A DNA stretch of 64,000 nt from Mycobacterium gordonae (GCF_017086405.1 NZ_CP070973.1:1116001-1180000); one strand, 5' to 3'. Positions 1 through 10,037 are shown, counted from the first letter of the stretch. Notes: generated by a model not told the origin, from the letters alone. Numbers and translations: made by a program.

Positions 1-21
1 CACTGCAATCACAAACGACAT
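1..21 (-). CDS. PE-family protein, N-terminal fragment cut by window edge
   Basis: On the minus strand an ATG at 21-19 opens the seven codons MSFVIAV before the window ends. This is the typical beginning of mycobacterial PE proteins (MSFVxA...). A purine-rich ribosome binding site (GGGAAGGGG) sits about four bases upstream, at positions 26-34. In M. tuberculosis the neighbour of fabH is PE_PGRS6 (Rv0532), so a PE or PE_PGRS gene is expected here, although it points away from fabH rather than toward it. Only seven codons are visible, so the class (PE only, PE_PGRS, PE-lipase) cannot be decided. Confidence 0.6.
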
Positions 22-904
22 GAGACCCCTTCCCATTGGTAGGCAACCCGACTGACGGTCGCTGCCTTAGCAATAAATTGCGACCAGCAGTCAATGCATT
101 TAGTCCGCGGCGCCGAATTCGATTTAGCAGGTGGAAGATTAGCTTTACCGCAAGAGCTGGTCAAGCGTTAATTTGAAATTCATCCAGCCGCGCACCCGCG
201 GACTTTAGCAACGCGGATAGAACTACTTTGTGGAGACTCTCCCAGACGTACGGCGATTTGCTGATAGCGCCGTCTGGCGCTCAGCCGGAGAATGATTCAA
301 GACGCGGGCCGAAACAAACTGCAGCTTTGTGCCCCGAAGGTCACTCCCGACAAATGTCGAGTTCAAGCCGATTTTTGCCATGAGTGAGCACTTATCTTGT
401 CACTCACTCAACAATTTGCAGATCTTACCCGCGGACTCGTCGTCACCTATGAATGGATGGATAGCTAGAGATCAATATCGTTGCCCGCTTTCAACGGCGT
501 TCTAGCCACGGCTAATAACCGGGAAAACGCAGCAACCCATGCGATATGTTTAGTTGGCCTATTTTAGGTCAGTTCACACTTTGTCAGGCTCGGACATCAA
601 TATCGTCAGTTGCTCCCGGCCGTCTCGTCAAGGGGATGGCGAGAAGTAGAAACTGGCCGGCATTGGTTGGGCAGGGCGGTTAGTCTCAACACACCGGCCG
701 CCACCTGCTCGAATGACTGACAGCATGGTTGGCGCCCGTCTCAACATGAGAAATGACCGAGAGAAAAATGACCGAGCGAGAAATGACATCGACCAGCCCA
801 GGTAGCCCCAGGCGGTGCCCCCTGAGCGACCCGGTCACCATCGAGATCCTGGACGCATGACAGCACAACACCAACGCTCCCAGCGCGGCGTTGGGACTGA
901 CGGG
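22..904. other. Lower-GC intergenic stretch upstream of the PE gene
   Basis: No open frame here has mycobacterial third-position GC bias or a recognisable motif, and the base composition is clearly more AT-rich than the flanking genes. It must hold the promoter of the leftward PE gene. Visible structure is an 8-base perfect inverted repeat, TGAGTGAG (381-388) and CTCACTCA (403-410), and a cluster of three GAGAA(AA)ATGAC direct repeats at 748-757, 761-772 and 778-787. I see no RNA gene. Confidence 0.5.
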
Positions 905-1918
905 TCAGTCGCTGTGCAGCGGCATCCGCACGACCTGGGCGGCGTAGGTGAGACCCGCGCCGTAGCCGATCAGCAGGGCCAGGTCGCGCGGTTTGGCCGC
1001 CCCGGTGTCCATCAGTTCGGCGATCGCCAGCGGTATGGACGCCGCCGAGGTGTTCCCGGCTTGCTCGATGTCGTTGGCGACGACGGTGTCCGGTCGCAAC
1101 TGCAGGTTCTTGACCAGCAGATCGTTGATCCGGGTATTGGCCTGATGGGGTACGAACACGTCGATCTGGTCGGGCCCGACGCCGGCGGCCTCCAGCGCGC
1201 GCCGACCGACGTCACCCATCTTGAACGCCGCCCAACGGAATACCGCCGGGCCTTCCAGCCGCACGAACGGGCGTGGACCACTTGGGTTCTGCGCGAACGT
1301 GATCCAGTCGATGTCCTGCCTGATCGCGCTGGACTGTTCGCCGTCGCTGCCCGCGATGGTCGGACCGATGCCTTGAAACGGTGTCTCTCCGACCACCACC
1401 GCGGCGGCGCCGTCGGCGAAGATGAAGCAGTTGCCGCGGTCGTGCATGTCGATCGTGGGGGACAGTTTCTCGGTGCCGACGACCAACATCTTGCGGGCGC
1501 CCCCGCCACGGATCATGTTGGTCGCCGTACTGAGCGCGTAGCCGAACCCGGCGCACCCCGCCGAGATGTCGAAGCCGAGCACGTCTTTGGCGCCCAGCGC
1601 CGCGGCAACCATCGGGGCGGCCGGCGGCGTCTGCAGGAAGTGGGTGTTGGTGGTGACGATGACGCCGTCGATATCGGCCGCGGTCAGGTCGGCGTTCTTC
1701 AGGGCCCGTCGGCAGGCCTCGGCCGCCATCGAGGCGGCGGATTCGTCGTCGGCGGCGAACCGTCGGGTCTTGATCCCGGTGCGTGAGTAGATCCATTCGT
1801 CCGACGAGTCGATGTTCTGGCAGATCTCGTCGTTGGTGACGACACGTTCGGGACGGTATGCCCCGACACTGAGTAGCCCGATGTTCGTGGGGCCATTGGC
1901 CGTGGCGATCTCCGTCAT
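905..1918 (-). CDS. fabH: Beta-ketoacyl-ACP synthase III (FabH)
   Basis: FabH condenses an acyl-CoA primer with malonyl-AcpM and in mycobacteria links FAS-I products to FAS-II for mycolic acid synthesis in the cytosol. The 337-residue protein has the Cys-His-Asn triad at C122 ([11 protein letters not shown]), H258 (FVPHQANTR) and N289 (QAGNTSAAS), at the same numbering I recall for the M. tuberculosis enzyme. The ATG at 1918 has a strong AAGGAGG site six bases upstream. It lies 60 bp downstream of menA on the same strand, so the two may be co-transcribed. Position and length match Rv0533c. Confidence 0.95.
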   Translation of the reverse strand: MTEIATANGPTNIGLLSVGAYRPERVVTNDEICQNIDSSDEWIYSRTGIKTRRFAADDESAASMAAEACRRALKNADLTAADIDGVIVTTNTHFLQTPPAAPMVAAALGAKDVLGFDISAGCAGFGYALSTATNMIRGGGARKMLVVGTEKLSPTIDMHDRGNCFIFADGAAAVVVGETPFQGIGPTIAGSDGEQSSAIRQDIDWITFAQNPSGPRPFVRLEGPAVFRWAAFKMGDVGRRALEAAGVGPDQIDVFVPHQANTRINDLLVKNLQLRPDTVVANDIEQAGNTSAASIPLAIAELMDTGAAKPRDLALLIGYGAGLTYAAQVVRMPLHSD

Positions 1919-1978
1919 TAACCGCCTCCTTCCCGCCGCCGCCGCAACGTCCCTGATGCCGCCGGGGCGTGATCGACT

Positions 1979-2860
1979 CTAGGCGTGCCCGCTGTGCGCC
2001 AGCGCGGCGGCCACGGCGACCGACCACACCACCATGGTCAGACCCGTGTCACGCAGCACCGGGATCAGCTGCGGCCCGCCGTGGCCGGATCGGACCGGTC
2101 GGTCGGCGCGCAGGGCCAACGGCGCGGCCATCAGTCCCGCCGCGCACCACGGCGTCGCGAGCAGCAACACCAACGTCAGCAGCGCCGGGACGATCAGCAG
2201 CGTGTGGTACAGCACGCGGGTACGGCCGTCGCCCAGGCGAACCGCCAGGGTGATCTTGCCGGACTGGGCGTCAGTGGGAATGTCACGCAGGTTGTTGGCG
2301 ACCAGCACCGCCGCCGACAGTGCTCCGATGCCCACCGCCAGCACCAGGCCCACCCAGTCGACCCGCAGGGCCTGCGTGTACTGCGTGCCCAGTACCGCGA
2401 TCAGGCCGAAGAACACGAACACCGCAACCTCGCCCAGTCCGGAGTAGCCGTAGGGCCGCGACCCGCCGGTGTAGAGCCAGGCCCCCAGCACCGACACCGC
2501 CCCGACCGCGACCAGCCAGGGCGCGCTGGCCAGCGCCAGCGCCAGGCCCGCCACACAACTAGCGAAAAGGCTCACCAGTGCCGCCGTCAGCACCGCCCGC
2601 GGGGCCGCGCGCCGCGAACCCACCAACCGCATCGGGCCGGCCCGCTCGTCATCGGTGCCGCGGATGCCGTCGGAGTAGTCATTGGCGTAGTTGACGCCGA
2701 CGACGAACGACAGGGCCACGGCCAGTGCCAACAGCGCCTTCCACCACACCGCGCCGTGCAGCCACGCCGCCGCGCCGGTGCCGGCGATCACGGGGGCTAC
2801 CGCGTTCGGCAGCGTGCGCGGGCGGGCTCCGGAGACCCATTGGGCAAAACTGGCCACCAC
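1979..2860 (-). CDS. menA: 1,4-dihydroxy-2-naphthoate polyprenyltransferase (MenA)
   Basis: MenA is an integral membrane UbiA-family enzyme that attaches the polyprenyl tail to DHNA, giving demethylmenaquinone. The 293-residue protein shows the first Asp-rich prenyl-diphosphate/Mg motif [14 protein letters not shown] at about residues 58-71 and the second, [18 protein letters not shown], at about 190-210, with many hydrophobic helices between. The N-terminus [18 protein letters not shown] matches Rv0534c. The start is either the GTG or ATG-equivalent at 2860 or the codon just after it. It is head to head with mtnP across only 13 bp, so its promoter must lie inside mtnP. Confidence 0.95.
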   Translation of the reverse strand: MVASFAQWVSGARPRTLPNAVAPVIAGTGAAAWLHGAVWWKALLALAVALSFVVGVNYANDYSDGIRGTDDERAGPMRLVGSRRAAPRAVLTAALVSLFASCVAGLALALASAPWLVAVGAVSVLGAWLYTGGSRPYGYSGLGEVAVFVFFGLIAVLGTQYTQALRVDWVGLVLAVGIGALSAAVLVANNLRDIPTDAQSGKITLAVRLGDGRTRVLYHTLLIVPALLTLVLLLATPWCAAGLMAAPLALRADRPVRSGHGGPQLIPVLRDTGLTMVVWSVAVAAALAHSGHA

Positions 2861-2873
2861 CGCATCCTGCCCT

Positions 2874-3668
2874 ATGCATAAGATTGCGCGGGTGCTCGGA
2901 GTGATTGGCGGTACCGGCTTCTATACGTTCTTCGATTCGGGCACCCGCACCGTGCACCCGGACACCCCCTGGGGTGAGCCCAGTGCCCCGGTCACGATCG
3001 GCGCCGTCGGCGGTCATGAGGTCGCCTTCCTGCCGCGCCACGGCGCCAAGCACGAATATTCGGCCCACACCGTCCCCTACCGGGCCAACATGTGGGCGTT
3101 GCGGGCGTTGGGTGTCCGGCGGGTGTTTGCCCCCTGCGCGGTCGGCAGCCTAGACCCTGAACTCGGGCCGGGCGCGGTGGTGGTGCCCGACCAACTCGTC
3201 GACCGCACCAGCGGCCGGGCGGACACCTACTTCGATACCGGCGGGGTACACACCAGCTTCGCCGATCCGTACTGCCCGACGCTGCGCGGTGCGGTCACCG
3301 CCCAGCCCGGCGTCGTGAACGGTGGCACGATGGTGGTGATCCAGGGTCCCCGGTTTTCCACCCGCGCGGAGAGCCAGTGGTTCGCCGCGGCCGGGTTCGG
3401 CCTGGTCAATATGACTGGCTATCCGGAGGCGATCCTCGCGAGAGAGCTCGAATTATGTTATTCAGCAATAGCTTTGATCACCGACGTGGATGCGGGCGTG
3501 GCCGTCGGCGAAGGTGTGAAAGGTGTCGATGTGTTCGCTGAGTTCGGCCAGAACATCGAGAAGTTCAAGCAACTGGTGCGCACCGCGATCGGCGGCGTCG
3601 CGGCCGAGCGCACCTGCACGCATTGCCTCCGGCACGCCGGGGTCCCGTTGCCCTTCGAGCTGCCATGA
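2874..3668 (+). CDS. mtnP: 5'-methylthioadenosine phosphorylase (MtnP)
   Basis: This enzyme phosphorolyses methylthioadenosine to adenine and methylthioribose-1-phosphate, recycling the by-product of polyamine synthesis and other SAM-dependent pathways. From ATG 2874 the protein is 264 residues, the family length and the same as Rv0535. It begins [20 protein letters not shown]. Visible family motifs are GGTGFY (phosphate binding), [16 protein letters not shown] and the substrate loop NMTGYPE, with ITDVDAG near the purine site. The frame is open upstream to 2691, but that extension overlaps menA antisense and lacks a family match. The stop overlaps the next gene's start (ATGA), indicating translational coupling. 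Confidence 0.93.
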   Translation: MHKIARVLGVIGGTGFYTFFDSGTRTVHPDTPWGEPSAPVTIGAVGGHEVAFLPRHGAKHEYSAHTVPYRANMWALRALGVRRVFAPCAVGSLDPELGPGAVVVPDQLVDRTSGRADTYFDTGGVHTSFADPYCPTLRGAVTAQPGVVNGGTMVVIQGPRFSTRAESQWFAAAGFGLVNMTGYPEAILARELELCYSAIALITDVDAGVAVGEGVKGVDVFAEFGQNIEKFKQLVRTAIGGVAAERTCTHCLRHAGVPLPFELP

Positions 3669-4696
3669 GGGTGCTGCTGACGGGAGCGGCGGGTTTCATC
3701 GGGTCGCGAGTGGATGCGGCGCTGCGTGCGGCCGGCCACGAGGTGGTGGGTGTCGACGTGTTGCTACCCGCCGCGCACGGACCGGATGCCGTGCTGCCGG
3801 ATGGCTGTCACCTCGTCGACGTGCGCGATGGCGATGCCCTCGCTCCGCTGCTGGCGGGAGTGGACCTGGTTTGTCACCAGGCGGCAATGGTGGGTGCCGG
3901 GGTGAACGCCGCCGACGCGCCCGAGTATGGCGGCCACAACGATTTCGGCACGACGGTGTTGTTGGCGCAGATGTTCGCCGCGGGTGTGTCGCGGCTGGTG
4001 CTGGCGTCGTCGATGGTGGTCTACGGGCAGGGTCGCTACCGCTGTCCGGAGCACGGGGTGGTCGACCCGCAGCCGCGGCTGCGCAGCGATCTGGATGCCG
4101 GGGTTTTCGAACATCGTTGCCCGCACTGTGGCGAACCGGTCGGCTGGCAACTGGTGGACGAGGACGCGGCGCTGCGGCCCCGCAGCCTGTACGCGGCCAG
4201 CAAGACCGCGCAGGAGCATTACGCGCTGTCGTGGTCCGAGGCCACCGGCGGTTCAGTGGTCGCGCTGCGCTACCACAATGTGTACGGGCCGGGCATGCCG
4301 CGCGACACGCCCTACTCCGGGGTGGCGGCCATCTTCCGCTCGTCCCTGGAAAAGGGGGAACCGCCGCGGGTCTTTGAAGACGGTGGCCAGATGCGTGACT
4401 TCGTGCACGTCGACGACATAGCCGCCGCCAACCTGGCCGCGACAAATGCGGATCGGGGCGGTTTCATCGCGGCCAACGTCTGCTCGGGGCGCCCCATCGC
4501 GATCCGGGAGGTGGCCGCCGCCCTGTGCCGGGCGCGCGGCGATGAGCTGTCTGCGGTGGTCACCGGGCAGTACCGCAGCGGGGACGTGCGACACATCGTC
4601 GCCGACCCCGCCCGAGCGGCCGAGGTGCTGGGATTCCGGGCGGCCGTGGAACCGGCGGTGGGATTGCGCGAGTTCGCGTTCGCTCCGCTGCGGTAG
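3665..4696 (+). CDS. galE3: NAD-dependent sugar-nucleotide epimerase with Cys-rich insert (Rv0536/GalE3 type)
   Basis: This is an extended SDR of 343 residues. It has the NAD-binding motif GAAGFIG (residues 7-13) and the active-site Y176xxxK180 in SLYAASK, so it should epimerise or dehydrate a nucleotide sugar. Between them sits an insert with C127PEH130 and C152PHC155, which could bind zinc. Enzymes annotated as dTDP-L-rhamnose 4-epimerase carry a similar insert, so the true substrate may be dTDP-rhamnose rather than UDP-galactose. It overlaps mtnP by four bases. The symbol follows the M. tuberculosis name; the substrate is not shown by the sequence. Confidence 0.85.
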   Translation: MRVLLTGAAGFIGSRVDAALRAAGHEVVGVDVLLPAAHGPDAVLPDGCHLVDVRDGDALAPLLAGVDLVCHQAAMVGAGVNAADAPEYGGHNDFGTTVLLAQMFAAGVSRLVLASSMVVYGQGRYRCPEHGVVDPQPRLRSDLDAGVFEHRCPHCGEPVGWQLVDEDAALRPRSLYAASKTAQEHYALSWSEATGGSVVALRYHNVYGPGMPRDTPYSGVAAIFRSSLEKGEPPRVFEDGGQMRDFVHVDDIAAANLAATNADRGGFIAANVCSGRPIAIREVAAALCRARGDELSAVVTGQYRSGDVRHIVADPARAAEVLGFRAAVEPAVGLREFAFAPLR

Positions 4697-4701
4697 CCGG
4701 C

Positions 4702-6185
4702 CTACGGCCGGCTGTTCGGCGGCCGGAAAATCCTGGGCCGCACCGGTCCGGTGGTCTCGCCGGAGCGGAAGATCCGGGGTGCAGGTCCCGGTGCGGACAA
4801 CACTGTGGTGGGCGCCTCGTGCTGGGTCTGCGCGGCTCCGAACTGGGTTGTCCTGGCCTCCGAAGGCGGCGGGGGAGTGCCGGGGCGGGTGGGCACGGGT
4901 ACCGGCGGGCGGGTTTGCGCCGCCGGGCGCTTGACCGCCCGCCTCCGGCGCAGCGGCCGCCGGATCTGTGCCGCGATGACGACCGCCACCGAGATGAACA
5001 AGGCCAGACCGCACAGGGTGACATCGAAAGTGCTGGTGATCTGCTGGGCGAGGTCGTTGCCGTAGACCGGACCGAGGGAAACCTGTTCAAAGCGCGGGGC
5101 AAGCACGACGCCGAGGATCACCCGGGAAATCGTCAGGGTGACCACCAGGCCGCTCAACGCCGTGATCAACCGCGACTGCAACGTTCCGGACCTCAGTCTG
5201 GCGCGAAGCCACAGCGCCAGCGCGGCGGTCGTCACGTCGAAGGTGGCCAGCGTCAGGGAGTTGTACGGGAAGGAGGGGTAATTGAGCAGCGTCGCGACAA
5301 CAAGGTCGGTGACCCGCATCAGCGCCGAACCCAGACACCAGACGACGATCAGCGTCAGGCATTTGCGGATCGCGTTGCGCCACACCTCACGGTCATTGCG
5401 CACCTGCGGCGGGCTGAACAGCGTCAGCGGCACGAACAGGGCCGCTGCCGCCGTCCAGGCCAGGTATCCCTCGTAGCCCAACCGGCGGTCGACGTGTTCT
5501 GCGCGATGCCGTGGAACGCGTCGATCTCGCGCCCGCCCGGAATCACCCACACCAGCATTCCGGCGGCCAGCGACGAGACGCCCAGAGCGAAGACAGCGAA
5601 CCGCGACGCCGGGGTGTTGCGCAGGATCCAGCGCGAGGCCACCAGCACGGCCACCAGCGGCACCAGGCCGTAGACGACCGCGCTGAGGATGACGGTGGTG
5701 TTATGGGTGCCGAAAGACTCCGAGCCGCCGGCGTTCTGCAGCGCGTAGCGCACCCGCCAGCACAGGTTGAATCCGGCGCTCAGTGACGCGCCGAACATCG
5801 AGACATAACCGAGCAGCCGGGCGCCGCGTAACGTCCTTTCGTGGTGTCCTTCGTCGGTGGTGGGGCTAGTGAGCGGCGGTTGCGCGGCGAGCAGCGCGCC
5901 GGCGGTGCCCAGCCACCCGCCCGGCCCCACACCGCCAGGCACCTGGGTGGTGCCACCCAACAGGATCGATTCGACCACGTCGTAACCGACGAAACCCGCG
6001 ACCAGCAGCAGATAGGGAATGTTGAGCAGGAGCCGGAGCCGCGCGCCGGCGGCCGGATCGGTTTGTCTCTTTGCTATCAGGAGTGAGGCCACCGATAGCA
6101 GCGTCACCAGCGCCAGCAGCCCCCACCACACCATGCTGCTGTCAGGGATTCTCAGGCCGAAGTACAGGTTCCATGGAAACAACAC
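4702..6185 (-). pseudogene. Integral membrane protein (Rv0537c counterpart) split by a frameshift
   Basis: Two minus-strand frames together make one multi-spanning membrane protein. The N-terminal part (6185 down to about 5490) has helices such as MVWWGLLALVTLLSVASLL and ends in sense with REIDAFHGIAQNTS. The C-terminal part (about 5510 down to 4702) resumes with RRLGYEGYLAWTAAAALFV and ends in a Pro/Arg-rich cytosolic tail. One base appears to be missing between about 5480 and 5510. No slippery heptamer is visible, so programmed frameshifting is unlikely. The real N-terminus is uncertain: a GTG at 6358 (SLNTDDTPTGPI) is in another frame. Either the gene is broken or the base is an assembly error. 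Function unknown. Confidence 0.7.
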
Positions 6186-6669
6186 GGCAAGCAGCAGCAG
6201 GGCGAACGCGGCGAGGTCGCGGAATGCGTTGCGCCGTTGCGTGAGAGAACCTGACGGCTGTGGACCCGGGCCGGGCCGGTTCGCGCCAGGCCGGCCGGGC
6301 GGGCCCTGTCGCGCGCCCGGATCGGGCCCGTCGGCGTGTCGTCGGTGTTCAGGCTCACGATGCCCCCCGGGGATCGAGGTCGGGTATTGCTGAGACAGGT
6401 CTTTCGGCGTCGCGCGGGAACCCCCTGCCAGTCCCGCTGCGTTGTTCCCTTGCGAACATATTCTCCATTCGGATGTGCGGCAGTGGCTGTGAACAAGTTA
6501 TGAACGTGGGCGGGATCGTTGGTGAGTGTCCGTGGGGGTGGGAATCCGATTACGCTGCGCTCATGGGGGTTGCCTTAACGCCCGAATGACGAATATTGCC
6601 GACGGTACGAAGTGTAGTGATACCGGGACATTGCTGGTTGTGGGGTGGCCGGCCGAAGGGAAGCCGTAA
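6186..6669. other. Divergent region between Rv0537c-like and Rv0538-like genes
   Basis: About 480 bp separate the two divergent genes. The left part probably encodes the cytosolic N-terminus of the membrane protein: the frame leading into it reads QRRNAFRDLAAFALLLLAV, and a GTG at 6358 in a second frame opens SLNTDDTPTGPI. The remainder should hold both promoters. I see no RNA gene or clear operator. Confidence 0.4.
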
Positions 6670-8176
6670 ATGGATGTCGTGTTGGGGGTGGCCGTCACTG
6701 GCCAAGTCGCACGCCTGGCTCTGGTCGAGGCGGCCGCCCGCGGTAACCAGGTGGTCGACCAGTCTACGGTTGAACTGTCGGCAGACCCTGTTGCTGACCT
6801 GACCGAGACGGTGGTCGGCACCAATCGACTGCTGGCTGATGAGGGCCACCGACTGGTTGCCACCCGGTTGGTCTGGTCGGACCCGTACCGGGCCGACCAA
6901 CTGCGCCAGGCGCTGGACTACGCCCGCGTGCCCAACGTCGAGGTGGTTTCGGAGTCGAAGGCGGCCGGCGCGCTGCTGGGACCCGGGCGGGGCGCCGCGG
7001 CGGTGTTGCTGATCGGCAACGAGACAGCGAGCCTGGCGGTGTCGGGGGATCCGGACGCGCCGCCGACGGTGCTGGCGTCGACACCGGTGGAAAGCGATCC
7101 GGGTGCGACGTTCGATACGTTGATGGCCCAGATCCCCGGGCAGGCCGGCAGCCCGAACGATGTGCTGGTGGTGGGCAGCTCGCCGGAGCAGACTGCCATG
7201 TTCGCCGACCATCTGCAGTCCGCCTCGACGATGGCGTGCAGATTCCGCCGGACGCCACCTTCGCGCTGGCTCAGGGCGCGGCGGCCGATGCCACCATGGC
7301 GGCTCCGGTGATACCTGCCGACGGGTCGGCGGGCGTCGCCGGTTCGTCGCTCGACGCCCCGATGGGGCAACCGGGATTCGCTGGCGGTGGACCGGGGACT
7401 GCTCCCACGTCGTCCCCGGATGCCCCGGGATTGTCCGCCGGCGGCCCGGGTGGCGGTCCTACGTCGTCCCCGGATGCGTCGGGGCTGGGGGCGACGATGG
7501 CGCACCAGGGATTTGCCGGCGACGCGACGATGGCCGCACCGACCGCCTCCCCGGACGCCACGATGGCCGCGCAGGTTCCGGGTGACGCGACGGCGTACGT
7601 GTCCTCGCCCGACGCCGGGCAGCCCGGCACCGGCGGTGAGCAACTGGCCTACTCGGAGGCCAGTGAGTACGACATCCTGCCGATGGACACCGACGGCATC
7701 GGTGAATATGGAGACCAATACGACGAATTCGACGACGGCTTCGACGAGGACGACCCCGAGGCGGCCGCGGCAAAACCGCACAATCTCAGGCGACTGCTGA
7801 TCAGCAATGCGGTGATGGGGTTTGCCGTACTCGGGTTCGCCTCGCTGGCCGTCGCGGTGGCGGTCACCGTCCGTCCGACCGCGTCCACGCTGCCCGTCGA
7901 AGGACACCAGAACGCCCAGCCGGGCAAGTTCATGCCGCTGCTGCCCACCGAACAGCAGGCACCGGTGCCGCCGCCACCGCCGGATCTGCCCACCGCGGGT
8001 TTCCAGGGCGGAAGCATCCCCGCCGTCCAGAACATTCCGCGACAGGCGCCCGTGCAGCAGGCACCCGTGCCCGTGCCGGCTGAACCGGTGCCCGTGCCGG
8101 CGCCCGTACCGGTGCCGATCTTCATTCCGCCGTACCCGGGTTGGGTGCCGGGCATGCCGTCCTGGCCGATCGTGAC

Positions 8177-8352
8177 GCCACCGACCACGCCTTACACGAC
8201 TCCGCCGACCACCCCGCCCACCACGCCGCCGACGACCCCGCCCACCACGCCGCCGACTACAACGCCGCCGACCACCCCGCCCACCACGCCGCCGACCACC
8301 CCGCCCACCACGCCGCCGACCACCCCGCCGACGACGCCGCCGACGACTGCTG
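8177..8352 (+). repeat. Short tandem repeat coding for PPTT units
   Basis: A degenerate 12/24-base tandem array (units such as CCGCCGACCACC and CCGCCCACCACG) encodes PPTTPPTTPPTT in the extracellular tail of the Rv0538-like protein. Such arrays are prone to length change by slippage. Confidence 0.85.
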
Positions 8353-8472
8353 TGACGACTCCGCCAACCACGCAGGCGCCGTATACGACGACGGTTGCTC
8401 CCACCACCGTCGCTCCGACCACCGTCGCACCCCAACCGACTACGGCGGCGCCGCAGCCCACCCAGGCTCCGA

Positions 8473-8592
8473 CCCAGGCGCCGCAGACGCAGGCGCCGCA
8501 GACGCAGGCGCCGCAGACGCAGGCGCCGCAGACGCAGGCGCCGCAGACGCAGGCGCCGCAGACCCAGGCGCCGCAGACCCAGGCGCCGCAGC
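8473..8592 (+). repeat. 15-base tandem repeat coding for QAPQT units
   Basis: Eight nearly identical copies of CAGGCGCCGCAGACG follow each other without spacers, and the last copies carry an ACG to ACC change. They encode QAPQT repeats near the C-terminus of the same protein. Confidence 0.88.
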
Positions 8593-8726
8593 CGAGGACT
8601 CAGGCCCCGCAGACTGTGGCTCCGAAGGCGCCGACCCAGCAGGCACCCAAGGCCCCGTCGGGCGGCAGCGGTGGCAGCGGCGGCAGCGGTCCCCGGTGAT
8701 CTGATCTCAAAGGGTTAGGCTTTCGC

Positions 8727-9377
8727 ATGTCCGACGTGACCGTGGTGCTGCCCTGCCTCAACGAGGAAGAGTCCTTGCCGGCGGTGCTGGCGGCCATTCC
8801 GGCCGGCTACCAGGTTCTGGTGGTGGACAACAACAGCACCGACGCCACCGCCGCGGTGGCGGCCCGGCACGGTGCCCGGGTGGTCGCCGAGTCGAGAGCC
8901 GGTTACGGCGCCGCGGTTCACGCGGGTGTGGTGGCCGCGACCACACCGATCGTGGCGGTGATCGACGCCGACGGCTCGATGGACCCCGGCGACCTGCCCA
9001 GACTGGTCGCCGAACTGGACCGCGGCGCCGACATGGTGACCGGGCGGCGCCGGCCGGTGCCCGGGTTGCACTGGCCTTGGGTCGCCCGGGTGGGCACCGT
9101 CGTGATGAGTTGGCGGCTGCGTACCCGCCACCAGCTGCCGGTCCACGACATCGCGCCCATGCGGGTGGCCCGCCGCCAGGCGCTGCTGGATCTAGGCGTA
9201 GCGGACCGGCGGTCGGGCTACCCGCTGGAACTCCTGGTGCGCGCGGCGGCCGCGGGCTGGCGGGTGGTCGAACTCGATGTGAGCTACGGCCCGCGCACCG
9301 GGGGTAAATCCAAGGTCAGTGGGTCGCTGCGCGGCAGTGTCACCGCGATCCTGGACTTCTGGAAGGTGATCTCGTGA
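8727..9377 (+). CDS. Family 2 glycosyltransferase (Rv0539-like)
   Basis: This is a 216-residue GT-A fold glycosyltransferase of the dolichyl-phosphate-sugar synthase type. It begins VTVVLPCLNEEESLPAVL. The nucleotide-sugar site is seen as VVDNNSTDAT and the catalytic DxD as VIDADGSMDP. The later RSGYPLELLVRAA helix fits this family. There is no membrane helix. It probably transfers a sugar from a nucleotide donor to a lipid phosphate. It overlaps the next gene by four bases (GTGA). It is the counterpart of Rv0539; donor and acceptor are unknown. Confidence 0.85.
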   Translation: MSDVTVVLPCLNEEESLPAVLAAIPAGYQVLVVDNNSTDATAAVAARHGARVVAESRAGYGAAVHAGVVAATTPIVAVIDADGSMDPGDLPRLVAELDRGADMVTGRRRPVPGLHWPWVARVGTVVMSWRLRTRHQLPVHDIAPMRVARRQALLDLGVADRRSGYPLELLVRAAAAGWRVVELDVSYGPRTGGKSKVSGSLRGSVTAILDFWKVIS

Positions 9378-10033
9378 CTCTGCTGGTGACTGTCCTGGTG
9401 GTCGCCAAGGCGCCCGAGCCGGGGCGCGCCAAGACGCGGCTGGCAGCAACCCTCGGCGACGACGTCGCCGCGCAGATCGCCGCTGCCGCGTTGCTGGACA
9501 CGTTGGATGCGGTGGCCGCGGCGCCGGTGGCCGCGCGTGTGGTCGCTCTGACCGGAACTCTGGACAACGCCGCCGGGTCCGCCGAGATCCGGGAGCGGCT
9601 GGGCGCGTTCACCGTCTTCGAGCAGCGTGGCGACGACTTCGCCGACCGTCTGGCCAATGCGCATGCCGACGCGGCGAGCGCCGGCTATCCGGTGTTGCAG
9701 ATCGGGATGGACACGCCGCAAGTGAGTCCCGAACTGCTCGGGAATTGCGCACGCCGGCTACTGGAGACGCCGGCCGTCCTCGGAATGGCGCACGACGGTG
9801 GCTGGTGGCTGATCGGTGTACACACCCCGGACGCCGCGCAATGTCTGCGCGGCGTGCCGATGTCGCAGTCCGACACCGGTGATCTCACCCGTAAAGCATT
9901 GCAAGAAAACGGCATTGACGTAGCGCTGGTGCAGCCGCTGGCCGACATCGATGTCATCGACGACGTCGCGGCGGTGCGTCAGGCATGTGGGCGGACCAGT
10001 CGTTTCGCCCGGCTCACCCGCATGCTGGGCTGA
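9374..10033 (+). CDS. DUF2064 / glycosyltransferase-like protein (Rv0540-like)
   Basis: The 219-residue protein belongs to the DUF2064 (nucleotidyltransferase-like, GT-A related) family. The N-terminal VVAKAPEPGRAKTRLAATLG is its signature, followed by LQIGMDTPQVSPELL and the GMAHDGGWWLIG motif. It is translationally coupled to the GT2 gene before it, so the two probably act on the same sugar pathway. Reaction unknown. It ends four bases from the convergent Rv0541c-like gene. Confidence 0.82.
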   Translation: MTLLVTVLVVAKAPEPGRAKTRLAATLGDDVAAQIAAAALLDTLDAVAAAPVAARVVALTGTLDNAAGSAEIRERLGAFTVFEQRGDDFADRLANAHADAASAGYPVLQIGMDTPQVSPELLGNCARRLLETPAVLGMAHDGGWWLIGVHTPDAAQCLRGVPMSQSDTGDLTRKALQENGIDVALVQPLADIDVIDDVAAVRQACGRTSRFARLTRMLG

Positions 10034-10037
10034 CTGA

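Larger units (their letters stand above)
6670..8699 (+). pseudogene. Membrane protein with actin-like N-domain and Pro/Thr-repeat tail (Rv0538 counterpart), frameshifted
   Basis: The first frame (6670 to about 7233) encodes an approximately 190-residue domain starting MDVVLGVAVTGQVARLALVE, like the mycobacterial DUF7159-type N-domain. The second frame (from about 7233) continues with QIPPDATFALAQGAAADATM, an acidic linker, one membrane helix (LLISNAVMGFAVLGFASLAV) and a long extracellular Pro/Thr and QAPQT repeat tail. The join needs a -1 shift near 7231-7236, and no slippery site is seen. Start ATG 6670 has AGGGAAG upstream. A cell-envelope role is likely, but the function is unknown. If the missing base is an assembly error, the intact protein would be about 676 residues. 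Confidence 0.75.

Noticed and set aside
815..1786. Plus-strand 323-codon open frame over fabH
   Set aside because: It is antisense to a fully supported fabH, is Gly/Arg/Asp-rich without motifs, and arises from high-GC codon structure.
5480..7236. Programmed -1 frameshifting in the Rv0537c-like and Rv0538-like genes
   Set aside because: No X-XXY-YYZ slippery heptamer or obvious downstream pseudoknot at either junction; mutation or assembly error is simpler.
8473..8592. Regular 15-base repeats considered as a CRISPR or VNTR outside genes
   Set aside because: No spacers, and the repeats are in frame inside a coding region, encoding QAPQT units.
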